Positions 52,731 through 61,119 of a DNA stretch of 64,000 bases are shown piece by piece. The translations under genes were made by a program, and so were the position numbers. Each line of letters begins with the position of its first letter. Position 1 is the stretch's first letter. Location of the stretch: the NCBI RefSeq assembly GCF_016629525.1, contig NZ_AP024269.1, positions 4,042,001-4,106,000 of the forward strand, read 5' to 3'. The notes beneath the pieces were generated by a model. The model searched no databases and had not been told where the DNA came from. It saw nothing but the letters and a program-made list of their open reading frames with translations. The DNA is from Kaistia sp. 32K (GTDB taxonomy: Bacteria > Pseudomonadota > Alphaproteobacteria > Rhizobiales > Kaistiaceae).

Positions 52731-54350
52731 TCAATTGGTGCGGTTGCGGGGCGGCAGACGCCCGTTGAGAGCGTGGTCGCCAATGCGCAGATAGCGCCAG
52801 CGGCTCGGGTCGTGCAGCGTATGGGTCCGCGCATTGCGCCAGTGGCGATCGAGGCCGATCAGGTCGGGCCGCGCGAACTCGGCCGCAATATCGAGCAGGC
52901 CCGCCGCGATATCGATGGCAAGCTCGCCGGCGTGCACCTTGACGACGCTCACCTCGAGCGAGAAGCGCTGCACGACCGCTTCGGTCAGTGTCTGCGAGGC
53001 CAGGGCGCGCAGCGAGTCCAACGCCTCGGCAAACAGGGCCTCGCTGGCCGCGAGGTGCGCGGAGAACGCGCCGAGATTTCCCAGAATTTCGTCGGGAACA
53101 GGGTCGGCGCTCGCTGCGATGAGATCAACGATTCCGCTCAGCGCGGCACGCGCGATGCCGAGATCGATGCCGACATGCGCAAGATTGGCGCCGGCATTGC
53201 CGGTCGTCGGGACCTCCGAATTGAGCCAGCGGGGCAGGATTTCGTCGGCCGCGACCACGACATTGTCGAGGATCGCCGTGCCGCTGCCCGTACCGCGCTG
53301 TCCAAGCCCATGCCAATCGTCGAGTAGCGTCAGCCCGTCGCTGCCGGCGGCGACCACGGCGATGGAGGGTTGCCCGTCGTCGCCGACGGCCAGCACCGAG
53401 ACGAAGTCCGCGCCGGTTGCACCGGTCGAATAGAATTTGCGACCGTTGAGCCGGTAGCTGCCATCGGGCTGGGCCGCCAGCCGGGTCGCGGTGATTTTGG
53501 CATGGGCGACGCCACGCTCGGCGGCGGCATTGCCGAAGCGCGCGCCTCGCACCACCTGCGGCAACCATCGCGCCAATTGCGCTTCGGTCGCCGTGCGGAT
53601 CAGGGATTCCAGTATCCCGTAGTGGATGGTCATGATCTGGCCGACCGAGCTGTCGCCAATGGAAAGGCGGCGCGACACTTCCAGCGCATCGGCGAAACCG
53701 AGGCCAGCGCCGCCAAAGGCCGTCGGCACCGTGATGGCCAGCAGGCCGCTGCGAGCGATCGCCTCCAGCTCTGCCTTGGGAGTAGCTCGCTCGCGGTCTC
53801 GCTGGGCCGCATCCCTTGCGAGATGCTGGCTTATCGCGTCGGCGCGTCGATACGCATCGGCACGATCGACCGGCACGCCGACGGGAATGGGGAGAGCCTC
53901 GCTGGACGAGCGCCTCTGCTCCAGCGCGGTACGTCCGGCTGCCAGCCGCGCCGCTCGAACGGGTTCACGAGACGCCGTCTCCAGCACAGCGCGATGATGA
54001 CGGCCAAAGTCGCTGGGATCGTCGGTCGTGCTGGTGCCGCCCGCTTCGAACAGGAAGCGCACGGCACGCCTGGCGACGTCGCCTGCGAGCAGGCGCGCTT
54101 CGGCTTGCCCAATCGTCTCGGAGCGGCGCGCCGCCAGCGCGGCGGCGAGCTCCACCGCGAGAGCGCCGGCGGCGTGAACGATCGTCGGCTCCTCGCGAAC
54201 CGGCAGTCCCTCCGCTTCGAACCACGGCCGCGCCGCCGTCGCGAGGAACGACACGGTGTCTGCGAACGCCGCCTCGGCGACGGCCAGATCGGCATCTGTT
54301 GCATCCAGAACGTCGTCGCGATGCGGTTGAACGGCGACGTTGGCGCTCAT
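52731..54350 (-). CDS. DszC/SfnB-like flavin monooxygenase (acyl-CoA dehydrogenase fold) with an extra N-terminal ACAD fragment
   Basis: A 539-residue protein. Residues about 158-539 are a full acyl-CoA-dehydrogenase-fold oxygenase (RSGLLAITVPTAFGGAG, LNGRKFYSTGATGADF, and the terminal GLDRHWRNARTHTLHDP typical of DszC/SfnB). The first ~130 residues look like the C-terminal domain of a second family member (FLFEAGGTSTTDDPSDFGRHHRAVLETASREP resembles the same helix-loop). Relatives are about 400 long, so this is an unusual fusion or partial duplication. DszC oxidises thiophene sulfur and SfnB acts in sulfur scavenging. It overlaps the desulfinase stop (ATGA) and needs reduced flavin. Confidence 0.85.
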   Translation of the reverse strand: MSANVAVQPHRDDVLDATDADLAVAEAAFADTVSFLATAARPWFEAEGLPVREEPTIVHAAGALAVELAAALAARRSETIGQAEARLLAGDVARRAVRFLFEAGGTSTTDDPSDFGRHHRAVLETASREPVRAARLAAGRTALEQRRSSSEALPIPVGVPVDRADAYRRADAISQHLARDAAQRDRERATPKAELEAIARSGLLAITVPTAFGGAGLGFADALEVSRRLSIGDSSVGQIMTIHYGILESLIRTATEAQLARWLPQVVRGARFGNAAAERGVAHAKITATRLAAQPDGSYRLNGRKFYSTGATGADFVSVLAVGDDGQPSIAVVAAGSDGLTLLDDWHGLGQRGTGSGTAILDNVVVAADEILPRWLNSEVPTTGNAGANLAHVGIDLGIARAALSGIVDLIAASADPVPDEILGNLGAFSAHLAASEALFAEALDSLRALASQTLTEAVVQRFSLEVSVVKVHAGELAIDIAAGLLDIAAEFARPDLIGLDRHWRNARTHTLHDPSRWRYLRIGDHALNGRLPPRNRTN

Positions 54351-55393
54351 GCCGCCCCCTCGCCACGCGCAGCCCGCGCCGCTTCGAGCGGGCCAGCGTC
54401 GATGAACGCGTCGAATTCGAACGCGTCGATGAACTTGGCATCGCGCAGATGCTCGTACTTGGCCTTGAGCAGCGCCACGCGCGGTGCGCTCAGGGATACA
54501 TCGGCCTGTGCATGCAGGCGCGGCGAGTAGGCCTTGTCGAGCAGGTCTTCCGGCAGCCCCGTTTCACGCGCGAACAGGCGGCGCGTGTCATCGGCGTGGT
54601 GAATGGCCCATTGCTGCGCATCCAGCAGCCGGCCGACCCAGCGCGCCACGAGATCGGGGCGTTCAGCCAGCAAGGGCGCCGACACGGTCAGGATGCAGGG
54701 CGTGCCAAAACCGTCGCTGTCATCCTCGTTGCCGCGCAGAACCACAACAGGATGCGCGCCGGTGGTGCCTGACAGGATCGCCGTCAAAGCGCCATCGCTG
54801 TAGATGGCATCGACCTTGCCTCTATAGAGCGCCGCCACCTCCTCGCGCTGCACGGCAAATTGGCTATTCGCCCCCCAGAGCGACTGCCCCGCCGTCGAGC
54901 CGCTGGTGGCATCCGCCACATATTCGCGACTGACGGGAATCTCGACCAGCTCGACGTCCTCGCGATCGATGACGCCGCTGGCGAACAGTGCCTTGTAGCC
55001 ACCCAGAACCGAGGCACGCCACCAGTCCACATCGTCGTTCAAACGCACCGGCACGCCGAGCCGCTTGCCCTTGAGATCGGCAGCGGTCTCGATGCCGGCA
55101 CCTGGCAAGGCATAGATGCCGTGCACCCGATCGTGCCAGGCAATGCCGACAACCTTGATATCGGCGCCGCGCGACTGCGAAATCAGCGGCGGGACATAGC
55201 CGCCGAAGCGGAACGAATTGGGCTGCGAATGGCGGTAGTGAGAGAGGTGCACCTGGCGGTCCGTCGAGGACGCCAATGAACGCACGGCGATGCCGTCAGC
55301 TGCAAACTCGGCATCGAGCCAGCCCTCGCGGATCGCGATCGTGGCCGCCGTCGGCGCGGGGCAGCGCGTGTACCAGAGTGTGTCGATAGCCAT
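54347..55393 (-). CDS. DszB-like sulfinate desulfinase
   Basis: A 348-residue protein with a periplasmic-binding-protein-like fold but no signal peptide, so it is cytoplasmic. Compared with 2'-hydroxybiphenyl-2-sulfinate desulfinase, YTRCPAP aligns with the catalytic-Cys segment YSNCPVP (C11 here, C27 in DszB), H52 matches H60, and R62-F-G-G65 matches R70-F-G-G73. The ten-residue H-to-R spacing is identical. DszB releases sulfite from an aryl sulfinate. An SsuA/TauA-type uptake protein is the alternative but would need export. It lies between the NicX-like gene (3 bases) and the DszC-like gene (ATGA overlap). Confidence 0.8.
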   Translation of the reverse strand: MAIDTLWYTRCPAPTAATIAIREGWLDAEFAADGIAVRSLASSTDRQVHLSHYRHSQPNSFRFGGYVPPLISQSRGADIKVVGIAWHDRVHGIYALPGAGIETAADLKGKRLGVPVRLNDDVDWWRASVLGGYKALFASGVIDREDVELVEIPVSREYVADATSGSTAGQSLWGANSQFAVQREEVAALYRGKVDAIYSDGALTAILSGTTGAHPVVVLRGNEDDSDGFGTPCILTVSAPLLAERPDLVARWVGRLLDAQQWAIHHADDTRRLFARETGLPEDLLDKAYSPRLHAQADVSLSAPRVALLKAKYEHLRDAKFIDAFEFDAFIDAGPLEAARAARGEGAA

Positions 55394-55396
55394 GCC

Positions 55397-56488
55397 CTAT
55401 GCCTCCACGCCGATCGATTGCTGGGCGGCCAGCGCGTTGCGTGAAGGGCCGTGCTTGTCCAGGAGTTGCGCCACTTCCGGCCGGTCGAGAAACACGAAGC
55501 GCCCGTGGTCCCAGAGGATTTCATCGTCGAAGCGGATCGTCGCGTTGAAGAGCGATCCGCAGATCTCGCCCGGATCGGACCCCACGATATGGAAATGGGT
55601 ATAGCTGGGGCTGCCGAAGGCGACCGAACCCCAGCGGCCGAGATCATCGATCGCGCGCCCCGCGAAGAAGGTCGTCGGGTTGATCCCGGTGTGCCAGGAA
55701 TTGAGCGCCCGTGCGTCCGCCCCGAACAGCGCGGCGACGCGATCAAAATGCGCCTCGGCGCGCGCCGCCTGAACGGGCTCCCCCCCAAAACGGGTGATCT
55801 TCCCCTGCTCGATCTCAAGCAGAAGTGGGCTCTCCAGCGGCACGATGGGATCGTCATATTGGTGGATCGACGTCGACAGCAGCGCCAGGGTCAGGGCGAG
55901 ACGACCACTGGCTCGCGCGCTCGAAATCGGCGGAAAGATCATCACCGGAAAGTTTCGCACCGCGAACGGCGTCAATTCCGCCGGCTTGCCGGCGTCGCTG
56001 GGCTCCAATGCCATGCGGAGATCGCTGCCATTGGGGCAGGTCAGGTGATAGCTGCGGGCCGCTGCAATTCGCTCGACCACCAGATCGTGCAGCTCGGCGA
56101 CGAAGGCGTAGGGAAGCCTGCCGAACGGAGCGGCCAGGCTCTCGGCATCCAGCACATAGGAGACGGTCTTCGTGCCGGGGCCCGGCAATTTTAGGAACCG
56201 CGCCTGGGAGCCGAGGCGACTGAAGAAGAGTGTGTGATCCGCCGCTGCGATCTTGTCGAGCACATGCCGCGGGAAGTGCTCGGGACCCGCCGGCACGCTC
56301 TCGACGATCAAAGTCGCATCGAGCCCGCGCGCCTGCGCGGCGTCCACGACCTGCCGACCGAGTTCTCCGCGATAGAACGTCTGATCCTCAGGCTCCGCCA
56401 CCACCAGAAGCGACTGCCCGGCAGCAATACCGATGCAGCCGTCGAGCACGTTGGCGATGCCCGCAGCAAGGTCTGCACTCACTCTCAA
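55397..56488 (-). CDS. M29 aminopeptidase / NicX-like metalloprotein
   Basis: A 363-residue protein, first gene of the desulfurisation operon. The C-terminal half has GINPTTFFAG, GSVAFGSPSYTHFHIVG and ILWDHGRFVF, rich in His/Glu/Asp metal-ligand candidates. These recall the thermophilic (M29) aminopeptidase fold and its offshoot 2,5-dihydroxypyridine 5,6-dioxygenase (NicX). The N-terminal half has FFSRLGSQARFLKLPG. It could be a peptidase that frees a sulfur-bearing residue or a ring-cleaving dioxygenase for the desulfurised aromatic product; I cannot decide. A 215-base divergent promoter separates it from the uptake operon. Confidence 0.65.
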   Translation of the reverse strand: MRVSADLAAGIANVLDGCIGIAAGQSLLVVAEPEDQTFYRGELGRQVVDAAQARGLDATLIVESVPAGPEHFPRHVLDKIAAADHTLFFSRLGSQARFLKLPGPGTKTVSYVLDAESLAAPFGRLPYAFVAELHDLVVERIAAARSYHLTCPNGSDLRMALEPSDAGKPAELTPFAVRNFPVMIFPPISSARASGRLALTLALLSTSIHQYDDPIVPLESPLLLEIEQGKITRFGGEPVQAARAEAHFDRVAALFGADARALNSWHTGINPTTFFAGRAIDDLGRWGSVAFGSPSYTHFHIVGSDPGEICGSLFNATIRFDDEILWDHGRFVFLDRPEVAQLLDKHGPSRNALAAQQSIGVEA

Positions 56489-56656
56489 AACCTCCCGAAC
56501 CAGTTGTTCTCCGCATGTCGCCGATCGGATTCACGCGATTTTCGATAATGCCGTTTCGATTTCACCCGATTTGGCAGCAGCCATTTGGCGCGAAACGCTA
56601 CGTCACCAGAATATGCTTGCGAAGATAAAACCATTTAATTTCAATGGGTTGCCATT

Positions 56657-56666
56657 TCTATATAGA
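56657..56666. promoter_or_regulatory. palindrome in the divergent promoter of the organosulfur locus
   Basis: TCTATATAGA, a perfect 10-bp palindrome followed by GTTTATAGA (a second TATAGA half-site), in the AT-rich region 38 bases before the first permease start. It could be a LysR-type regulator site or simply promoter AT-richness. Confidence 0.35.
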
Positions 56667-56703
56667 GTTTATAGACATAATCAAGATTTCCACGGATCGA
56701 TAA

Positions 56704-57555
56704 ATGACCTTTGCTTCACTGCAACTGGAAGCGCCGACCGGCACAGCGATCCCGTGGCTCACGCGATGGCGTGCTTTCGCTCGCAGCGACACTGTCCGAT
56801 CGGTCGGCACCTACGCTGTCGTGACCGGGGCGCTGCTCTATTCGATCTGGGCCGGCGCGGCGGCCATGCCCTACCAATGGCAATGGGAGCGCGTGCCGCA
56901 ATTTCTGTTCGTGGCGGACGAGACCGGCTTCCACTGGGGCACGTTGACCCTCGGCCTGGTGGAAACGCTGCGCATCTCCGCGCTCGCCCTGATCCTCGCC
57001 TTGCTGCTCGGTCTGGGGCTCGCGCTGCTGCGCCTGTCGCCCTCGTGGTCGGGCCGTGCCATTTCGGGCGGCTTCGTCGAACTGGTCCGCACGACACCAC
57101 TGATCGTTCAGGTCAGCATGTTCTACTTCGTGCTGGCGCCGACGATCGGCATCGGCCGTTTCTGGACAGGCGTATTCGCGCTGGCCCTGTTCGAAGCGGC
57201 CTTCATCGCGGAAATCGTCCGCTCGGGCATCCTCTCGGTACCGCAAAGCCAGTGGGAGGCGGGCACCAGCCTGGGCCTGTCGCGCTTCACCATCTATCGC
57301 CACATCGCGCTGCCGCAGGCGCTGCGCCTGATGTTGCCGCCGCTTACCGGCGCCGTGATTTCGCTGATCAAGGATAGCTCGATCGTCAGCGTCATCGCGC
57401 TGTTCGAACTCACCACCGCCGGGCGCGATGCCATCTCGCTGACTTATATGAGCTTCGAGATCTGGCTGACGGTCGCTGCGATCTACCTCGTTCTTACCCT
57501 GCTGCTTTCCCTCGCCGCCCGACATCTCGAGCGGCGCCTGAAAACGCGTGCCTGA
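56704..57555 (+). CDS. polar amino acid-type ABC transporter permease 1 (HisM/GlnP family)
   Basis: A 283-residue permease: five to six helices with the family start TLGLVETLRISALALILALLLG, LVRTTPLIVQVSMFYF and EAA loop WEAGTSLGLSRFTIYRHIALPQ. The N-terminal part carries an extra helix and the segment PYQWQWERVPQFLF, also found in permease 2 at 58448 (NYQWKWSALPRFVL), so the two likely form a heterodimer. The binding protein lies between them. No strong ribosome site precedes the ATG. Confidence 0.9.
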   Translation: MTFASLQLEAPTGTAIPWLTRWRAFARSDTVRSVGTYAVVTGALLYSIWAGAAAMPYQWQWERVPQFLFVADETGFHWGTLTLGLVETLRISALALILALLLGLGLALLRLSPSWSGRAISGGFVELVRTTPLIVQVSMFYFVLAPTIGIGRFWTGVFALALFEAAFIAEIVRSGILSVPQSQWEAGTSLGLSRFTIYRHIALPQALRLMLPPLTGAVISLIKDSSIVSVIALFELTTAGRDAISLTYMSFEIWLTVAAIYLVLTLLLSLAARHLERRLKTRA

Positions 57556-57603
57556 CGATCGGCTGCATTCCAGTCACCCACAGAAACGGATGAAAGAGCT
57601 GAA

Positions 57604-58395
57604 ATGAAAAAGTTCCTCTTCAGCAGCGTTCTCGCGCTTGCCCTGACCAGTGCCTCGCTGGCTCACGCCGGCCCCGTGATCGACGACATCAAGTCCGCCG
57701 GCGTCATCCGCGTCGGTCTCGGCACTTTCGTGCCCTGGGCTTTCCCGAACAAGGATGGCGCGCTGATCGGCTTTGAGGTGGACGTCGCCAACAAGCTGGC
57801 CGAAGACCTCGGCGTAAAGCTGGAACTGGTGCCCACCGCATGGGACGCCATCATCCCCTCGCTCGTTTCCGGCCAGTTTGACGCCATCATCGGCGGCCTG
57901 ACCATCACCGAAGAGCGCGCCAAGACGGTGGACTTCACGATCCCCTATGAGCACTCGCAGGTCTATGCGGTGGTCAACAAGAAGGTCGCTCCGGACGTGA
58001 CGACGCTGGAACAGCTCAACAAGCCCGGCGTCACCTTTGCCAAGCGTCGCGGGTCCGCCGCGGCCGCGATCGATCGCTTCCCTCTGGCAAAGACCGTTCT
58101 CTTCGACGACGAGAACACCCAGCAGCAGGAATTCTTCAATGGCAACGTGACCGCCCTGACCGTGGCGACACCGACTCAGGCCCTGCTTGCCGAACAGTAT
58201 CCGGACATCGTGCGCGTCGTCGAACCCGCCACCGAGCAGACCGACGAGGGGATCGCGATCCGCAAGGACGATCCGACGTCGCTCGCTGCACTCAACGAAT
58301 GGATCCAGAAGCGCACTGACGATGGCTGGCTGCAGGAGCGGTTCGACTACTGGTTCAAGGGTCGGGCCTGGGCCGATCAGGCCGCCTCAAACTGA
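57604..58395 (+). CDS. amino acid-type ABC binding protein 1 (family 3 solute-binding)
   Basis: A 263-residue periplasmic protein. The signal peptide (about 1-22) ends SLAHA. The mature chain opens GPVIDDIKSAGVIRVGLGTFVPWAF, followed by GFEVDVANKLAEDLGVKLELVPTAWDAIIPSL and FDAIIGGLTITEERAKTVDFT, the canonical family 3 pattern. The ligand could be an amino acid or a sulfur-bearing analogue, given the adjacent desulfurisation genes. An 11-bp hairpin follows the stop. Confidence 0.92.
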   Translation: MKKFLFSSVLALALTSASLAHAGPVIDDIKSAGVIRVGLGTFVPWAFPNKDGALIGFEVDVANKLAEDLGVKLELVPTAWDAIIPSLVSGQFDAIIGGLTITEERAKTVDFTIPYEHSQVYAVVNKKVAPDVTTLEQLNKPGVTFAKRRGSAAAAIDRFPLAKTVLFDDENTQQQEFFNGNVTALTVATPTQALLAEQYPDIVRVVEPATEQTDEGIAIRKDDPTSLAALNEWIQKRTDDGWLQERFDYWFKGRAWADQAASN

Positions 58396-58404
58396 ACTCT
58401 TGCC

Positions 58405-58430
58405 GGTATCCCGGCTCAGGCCGGGATACC
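58405..58430 (+). terminator. intercistronic hairpin after binding protein 1
   Basis: Perfect 11-bp arms GGTATCCCGGC / GCCGGGATACC with loop TCAG, nine bases after the binding-protein stop and 17 bases before the next start. Such hairpins stabilise the upstream mRNA or partly terminate, keeping binding protein above permease. Confidence 0.75.
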
Positions 58431-58447
58431 AAACCGGATAGACCCCC

Positions 58448-59341
58448 TTGCTTCCAGGCTCGCGCAAACCACGCTTCGGCTGGCTCGACGCTGTGATTCT
58501 CGCCGTTCTCGCGGGGGGGATCGGCTATGTATTTCTGCAGGTCGGCGAAGTCCTGAACTACCAGTGGAAATGGTCGGCACTGCCGCGATTTGTGCTGCGA
58601 TATGATGAGGCGACCGCCCGCTGGATCCCGAACCTACTTCTACTCGGCATCCTGACGACGCTGCGTCTGTCCATCTGGGGCAGCGTAATCGGTCTTGCGA
58701 TCGGCATACTGGTCGGTCTGTTGCGCGTGTCGCCAAGCCTGACCCTGCGCATGTTCGGCACAACCTATGTCGAGACCATCCGCAACATCCCGCCGCTGGT
58801 CTTCCTCTTCATCTTCTTTTTCTTCTTCGCCAGCCAGCTGATCCCGCTGACGGGAATTGCCCAGGCGGTCCGCCGCGCCGGCCCCGAGACGTTGGCCATC
58901 CTGAACTTCCTGTTCGGCGAGCCACGCCAGCTCACTTCGTTCCTCGCCGCGTCGCTCGCCCTCGGCCTGTTCGCGGCGTCCTACGTGGCCGAAATCATTC
59001 GCGGCGGCATCGAGTCCATCGATGAAGGCCAGTGGGAGGCGGCAAAGGCGCTGGGGCTGAAACGCGGCGTCACGTTGCGCAAGGTGATCCTGCCGCAGGC
59101 CTTGGCGCGCGTCTGGCCGCCGCTCGCCAACGAGGTGATCCTTCTCGTCAAGTTCTCGTCCCTGGCATCGCTCGTGTCGGTGCCGGATCTCACCTTCCAG
59201 GCCAATCAGGTCGGCGTCACCACGCGCGGCATGTTCGAGGTCTGGCTCGTCGTCGCGGCCATCTATTTCGTCATCTGCTTCGGCCTCGCCGCGATCTTTT
59301 CGGCGTTGGAGAAGCGCTCCAACCGCTATCTAGCCCGCTGA
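58448..59341 (+). CDS. polar amino acid-type ABC transporter permease 2
   Basis: A 297-residue permease beginning with a TTG at 58448; the first helix is at about 15-32. The family region WIPNLLLLGILTTLRLSIWGS, YVETIRNIPPLVFLFIFFFFF and EAA loop WEAAKALGLKRGVTLRKVILPQ are clear. An insert of about 30 residues (QLIPLTGIAQAVRRAGPETL) lies between helices, as in GltJ/AapQ-type long permeases. It likely pairs with permease 1. The ribosome site is weak, fitting low expression after the hairpin. Confidence 0.88.
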   Translation: MLPGSRKPRFGWLDAVILAVLAGGIGYVFLQVGEVLNYQWKWSALPRFVLRYDEATARWIPNLLLLGILTTLRLSIWGSVIGLAIGILVGLLRVSPSLTLRMFGTTYVETIRNIPPLVFLFIFFFFFASQLIPLTGIAQAVRRAGPETLAILNFLFGEPRQLTSFLAASLALGLFAASYVAEIIRGGIESIDEGQWEAAKALGLKRGVTLRKVILPQALARVWPPLANEVILLVKFSSLASLVSVPDLTFQANQVGVTTRGMFEVWLVVAAIYFVICFGLAAIFSALEKRSNRYLAR

Positions 59342-59382
59342 GACCGCCCCCATGAAATCCCCGTCCCTCGCCGACCGCACCG

Positions 59383-59472
59383 CCGGAGGGCCTCACCAAG
59401 GGCGATGAATTGGTGCGCAAGGCCAAGGCGCTCGGCGCCCTTGCCGAGGCCAAGGCAGTCGCGGCCGCGTAA
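59383..59472 (+). pseudogene. C-terminal gene fragment, unidentified
   Basis: A 29-codon open tail (PEGLTKGDELVRKAKALGAL ... ending in AVAAA) reads to TAA with protein-like Lys/Ala helix composition, but an upstream in-frame stop (TGA at 59353-59355) and lack of a start leave no complete gene. It resembles the last helix of a cytoplasmic enzyme; an FMN-reductase-like end is conceivable but not shown. It separates the two transporter sets. Confidence 0.35.
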
Positions 59473-59512
59473 CGCTTCCTTCCATTTCGAAACACAAGAA
59501 ACGAGACATCCC

Positions 59513-60331
59513 ATGAACAGACGCGAAGTTTTCGGCGCAGTCGCCCTCGGCGCCGGCCTCGGCCTTGCCACGCAGGCATCGGCACAGGCGCCGGCTGCCG
59601 CCGGCATTCCCGCCAACAATTCCCGGCTCGCCAAAATCCTCGAGCGCGGCGTGTTGCGCGTCGGCACGACGGGCGATTTCAACCCCATGTCGTTCCGCGA
59701 TACCGCGACCAACAGCTATCAGGGCTATGACATCGAGGCCGTGACCGCCCTTGCCGCCGATCTCAAAGTCGAGATCGAATGGGTGACCGCCGAATGGGCC
59801 ACCATCACCACCGGCATCACCGCTGACCGCTTCGACATTTTCTCGGGCGCTTCGGTCAGTGTCGCCCGCGCCCGCGTCGCCGCATTCTCCATCCCCTATA
59901 CCGAGGCCGGCACCGTGCCCCTGGGTCTGGCGAGCGCGGCCGAGCGCTTCCACAGTTGGGATTCCATCAATGCGTCTGGCGTGCGGGTCGCCGTGAGCCA
60001 GGGCACGGTGTTCGAAGATCAGGCGCGCCAACACTTCCCCGACGCCACGATCCAGGCCGTGCAGTTGCCCGCCACCGGCTTCCAGGAAGTTCTTTCCGGG
60101 CGCGCCGATGTCACCATCACCTCCAATGTCGAGGCAGCCACGCTGGTCGCCAAGTATCCGGAGCTGAAGATCCTCGTTTCGAGCGCCGAGCTGCGCAACA
60201 AGCGCCCCTTCGCCTATGTGTTGGATCAGAACGATCCCGTCTGGCTGAACTTCATCAATACCTGGGTATCGCTACGCCGCATCGAAGGCTTCTACGCCGC
60301 GCTCGACGCCAAGTGGCTCGGCCGGGCCTGA
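59513..60331 (+). CDS. amino acid-type ABC binding protein 2 (family 3 solute-binding)
   Basis: A 272-residue periplasmic protein. The signal peptide (about 1-24, starting MNRREVFGAVALGAGLG) has adjacent Arg residues. The mature protein has LAKILERGVLRVGTTGDFNPMSF, YDIEAVTALAADLKVEIEWV and FDIFSGASVSVARARVAAFS. It differs clearly from binding protein 1, so two different ligands are likely. The start at 59513 replaces a longer frame from 59405 that covers the gene fragment. Its stop is two bases before permease 3. Confidence 0.92.
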   Translation: MNRREVFGAVALGAGLGLATQASAQAPAAAGIPANNSRLAKILERGVLRVGTTGDFNPMSFRDTATNSYQGYDIEAVTALAADLKVEIEWVTAEWATITTGITADRFDIFSGASVSVARARVAAFSIPYTEAGTVPLGLASAAERFHSWDSINASGVRVAVSQGTVFEDQARQHFPDATIQAVQLPATGFQEVLSGRADVTITSNVEAATLVAKYPELKILVSSAELRNKRPFAYVLDQNDPVWLNFINTWVSLRRIEGFYAALDAKWLGRA

Positions 60332-60333
60332 AC

Positions 60334-61116
60334 ATGACGCATGCCAAGACCGGGGCAAGCCGCGCGCTTGCCCTGTCCGTCGTCGTCTTTCTCGCCATCC
60401 TGGTGAGCGGCTGCACCAACACCAACTACAATTGGAGCTGGTACATCCTCTCTCCCTTTGACGCTCGCGGCCAGCAGAACCTCCGGTTCCTGCTGGCCGG
60501 CTTCGGCACGACGGTGGGCCTGTCGGTTGCCGCATCGCTGATCTCGATGGCCATCGGGATCGTCGTTGCCCTGATGAGCTTTGCCCGCTGGCGCCCGGTG
60601 TGCCTGGCGGCTCGCAGCTATGTCGAGATTTTCCGCGCAATCCCCATTCTGGTGTTCATTCTGTGGGTGTTCTACGGCCTGCCAATCCTGACCGGCGTGC
60701 GGTTTGACGTATTCACCACCGGGCTCATTTGCCTTGCCGTATCAGACTCGGCCTTCACGTCGGAGATCTTCCGAAGCGGGCTGCAATCGCTCGACAGAGG
60801 GCAACCCGAAGCGGCTCGCAGCCTTGGCCTGGGGCCGGTGCGCACCCTGCGCCTCGTGGTGCTGCCGCAGGTTGTTCGCGCCATCCTGCCGGCACTCGGC
60901 AACCAGTTTGTCTACGTGCTCAAGATGTCGTCGCTGGTGTCCGTCATCGGGCTGCAGGAACTGACCCGCCGCGCCAACGAGCTGACCCTCGTCGAGTATC
61001 GCCCGCTGGAGATCTACACCTTCCTGGTGGCCGAATACCTCGTGCTCATCCTGATCATTTCGTGGCTGGTGCGTCGCCTTGAGGTCAAGCTGCGGCTGCG
61101 AACGAGCAGGCGCTAG
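60334..61116 (+). CDS. polar amino acid-type ABC transporter permease 3
   Basis: A 260-residue permease: helix at about 11-27, then LAGFGTTVGLSVAASLISMAIG, YVEIFRAIPILVFILWVFYG and EAA loop PEAARSLGLGPVRTLRLVVLPQ. The early sequence VSGCTNTNYNW looks like a lipobox but is followed by permease helices, so it is probably coincidental. Only one permease accompanies binding protein 2, so it would form a homodimer. The frame runs back to 59956 but only as a shadow of the binding-protein gene. Confidence 0.9.
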   Translation: MTHAKTGASRALALSVVVFLAILVSGCTNTNYNWSWYILSPFDARGQQNLRFLLAGFGTTVGLSVAASLISMAIGIVVALMSFARWRPVCLAARSYVEIFRAIPILVFILWVFYGLPILTGVRFDVFTTGLICLAVSDSAFTSEIFRSGLQSLDRGQPEAARSLGLGPVRTLRLVVLPQVVRAILPALGNQFVYVLKMSSLVSVIGLQELTRRANELTLVEYRPLEIYTFLVAEYLVLILIISWLVRRLEVKLRLRTSRR

Positions 61117-61119
61117 ACC

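Noticed and set aside
54347..55393. Reading this gene as an SsuA/TauA-type ABC binding protein
   Set aside because: It has no signal peptide or lipobox, is translationally coupled to monooxygenases, and carries the DszB Cys/His/Arg pattern.
60394..60420. Lipobox (VSGC) making permease 3 a lipoprotein
   Set aside because: Permease helices and an EAA loop follow, so the Cys sits in or near the first membrane helix by coincidence.
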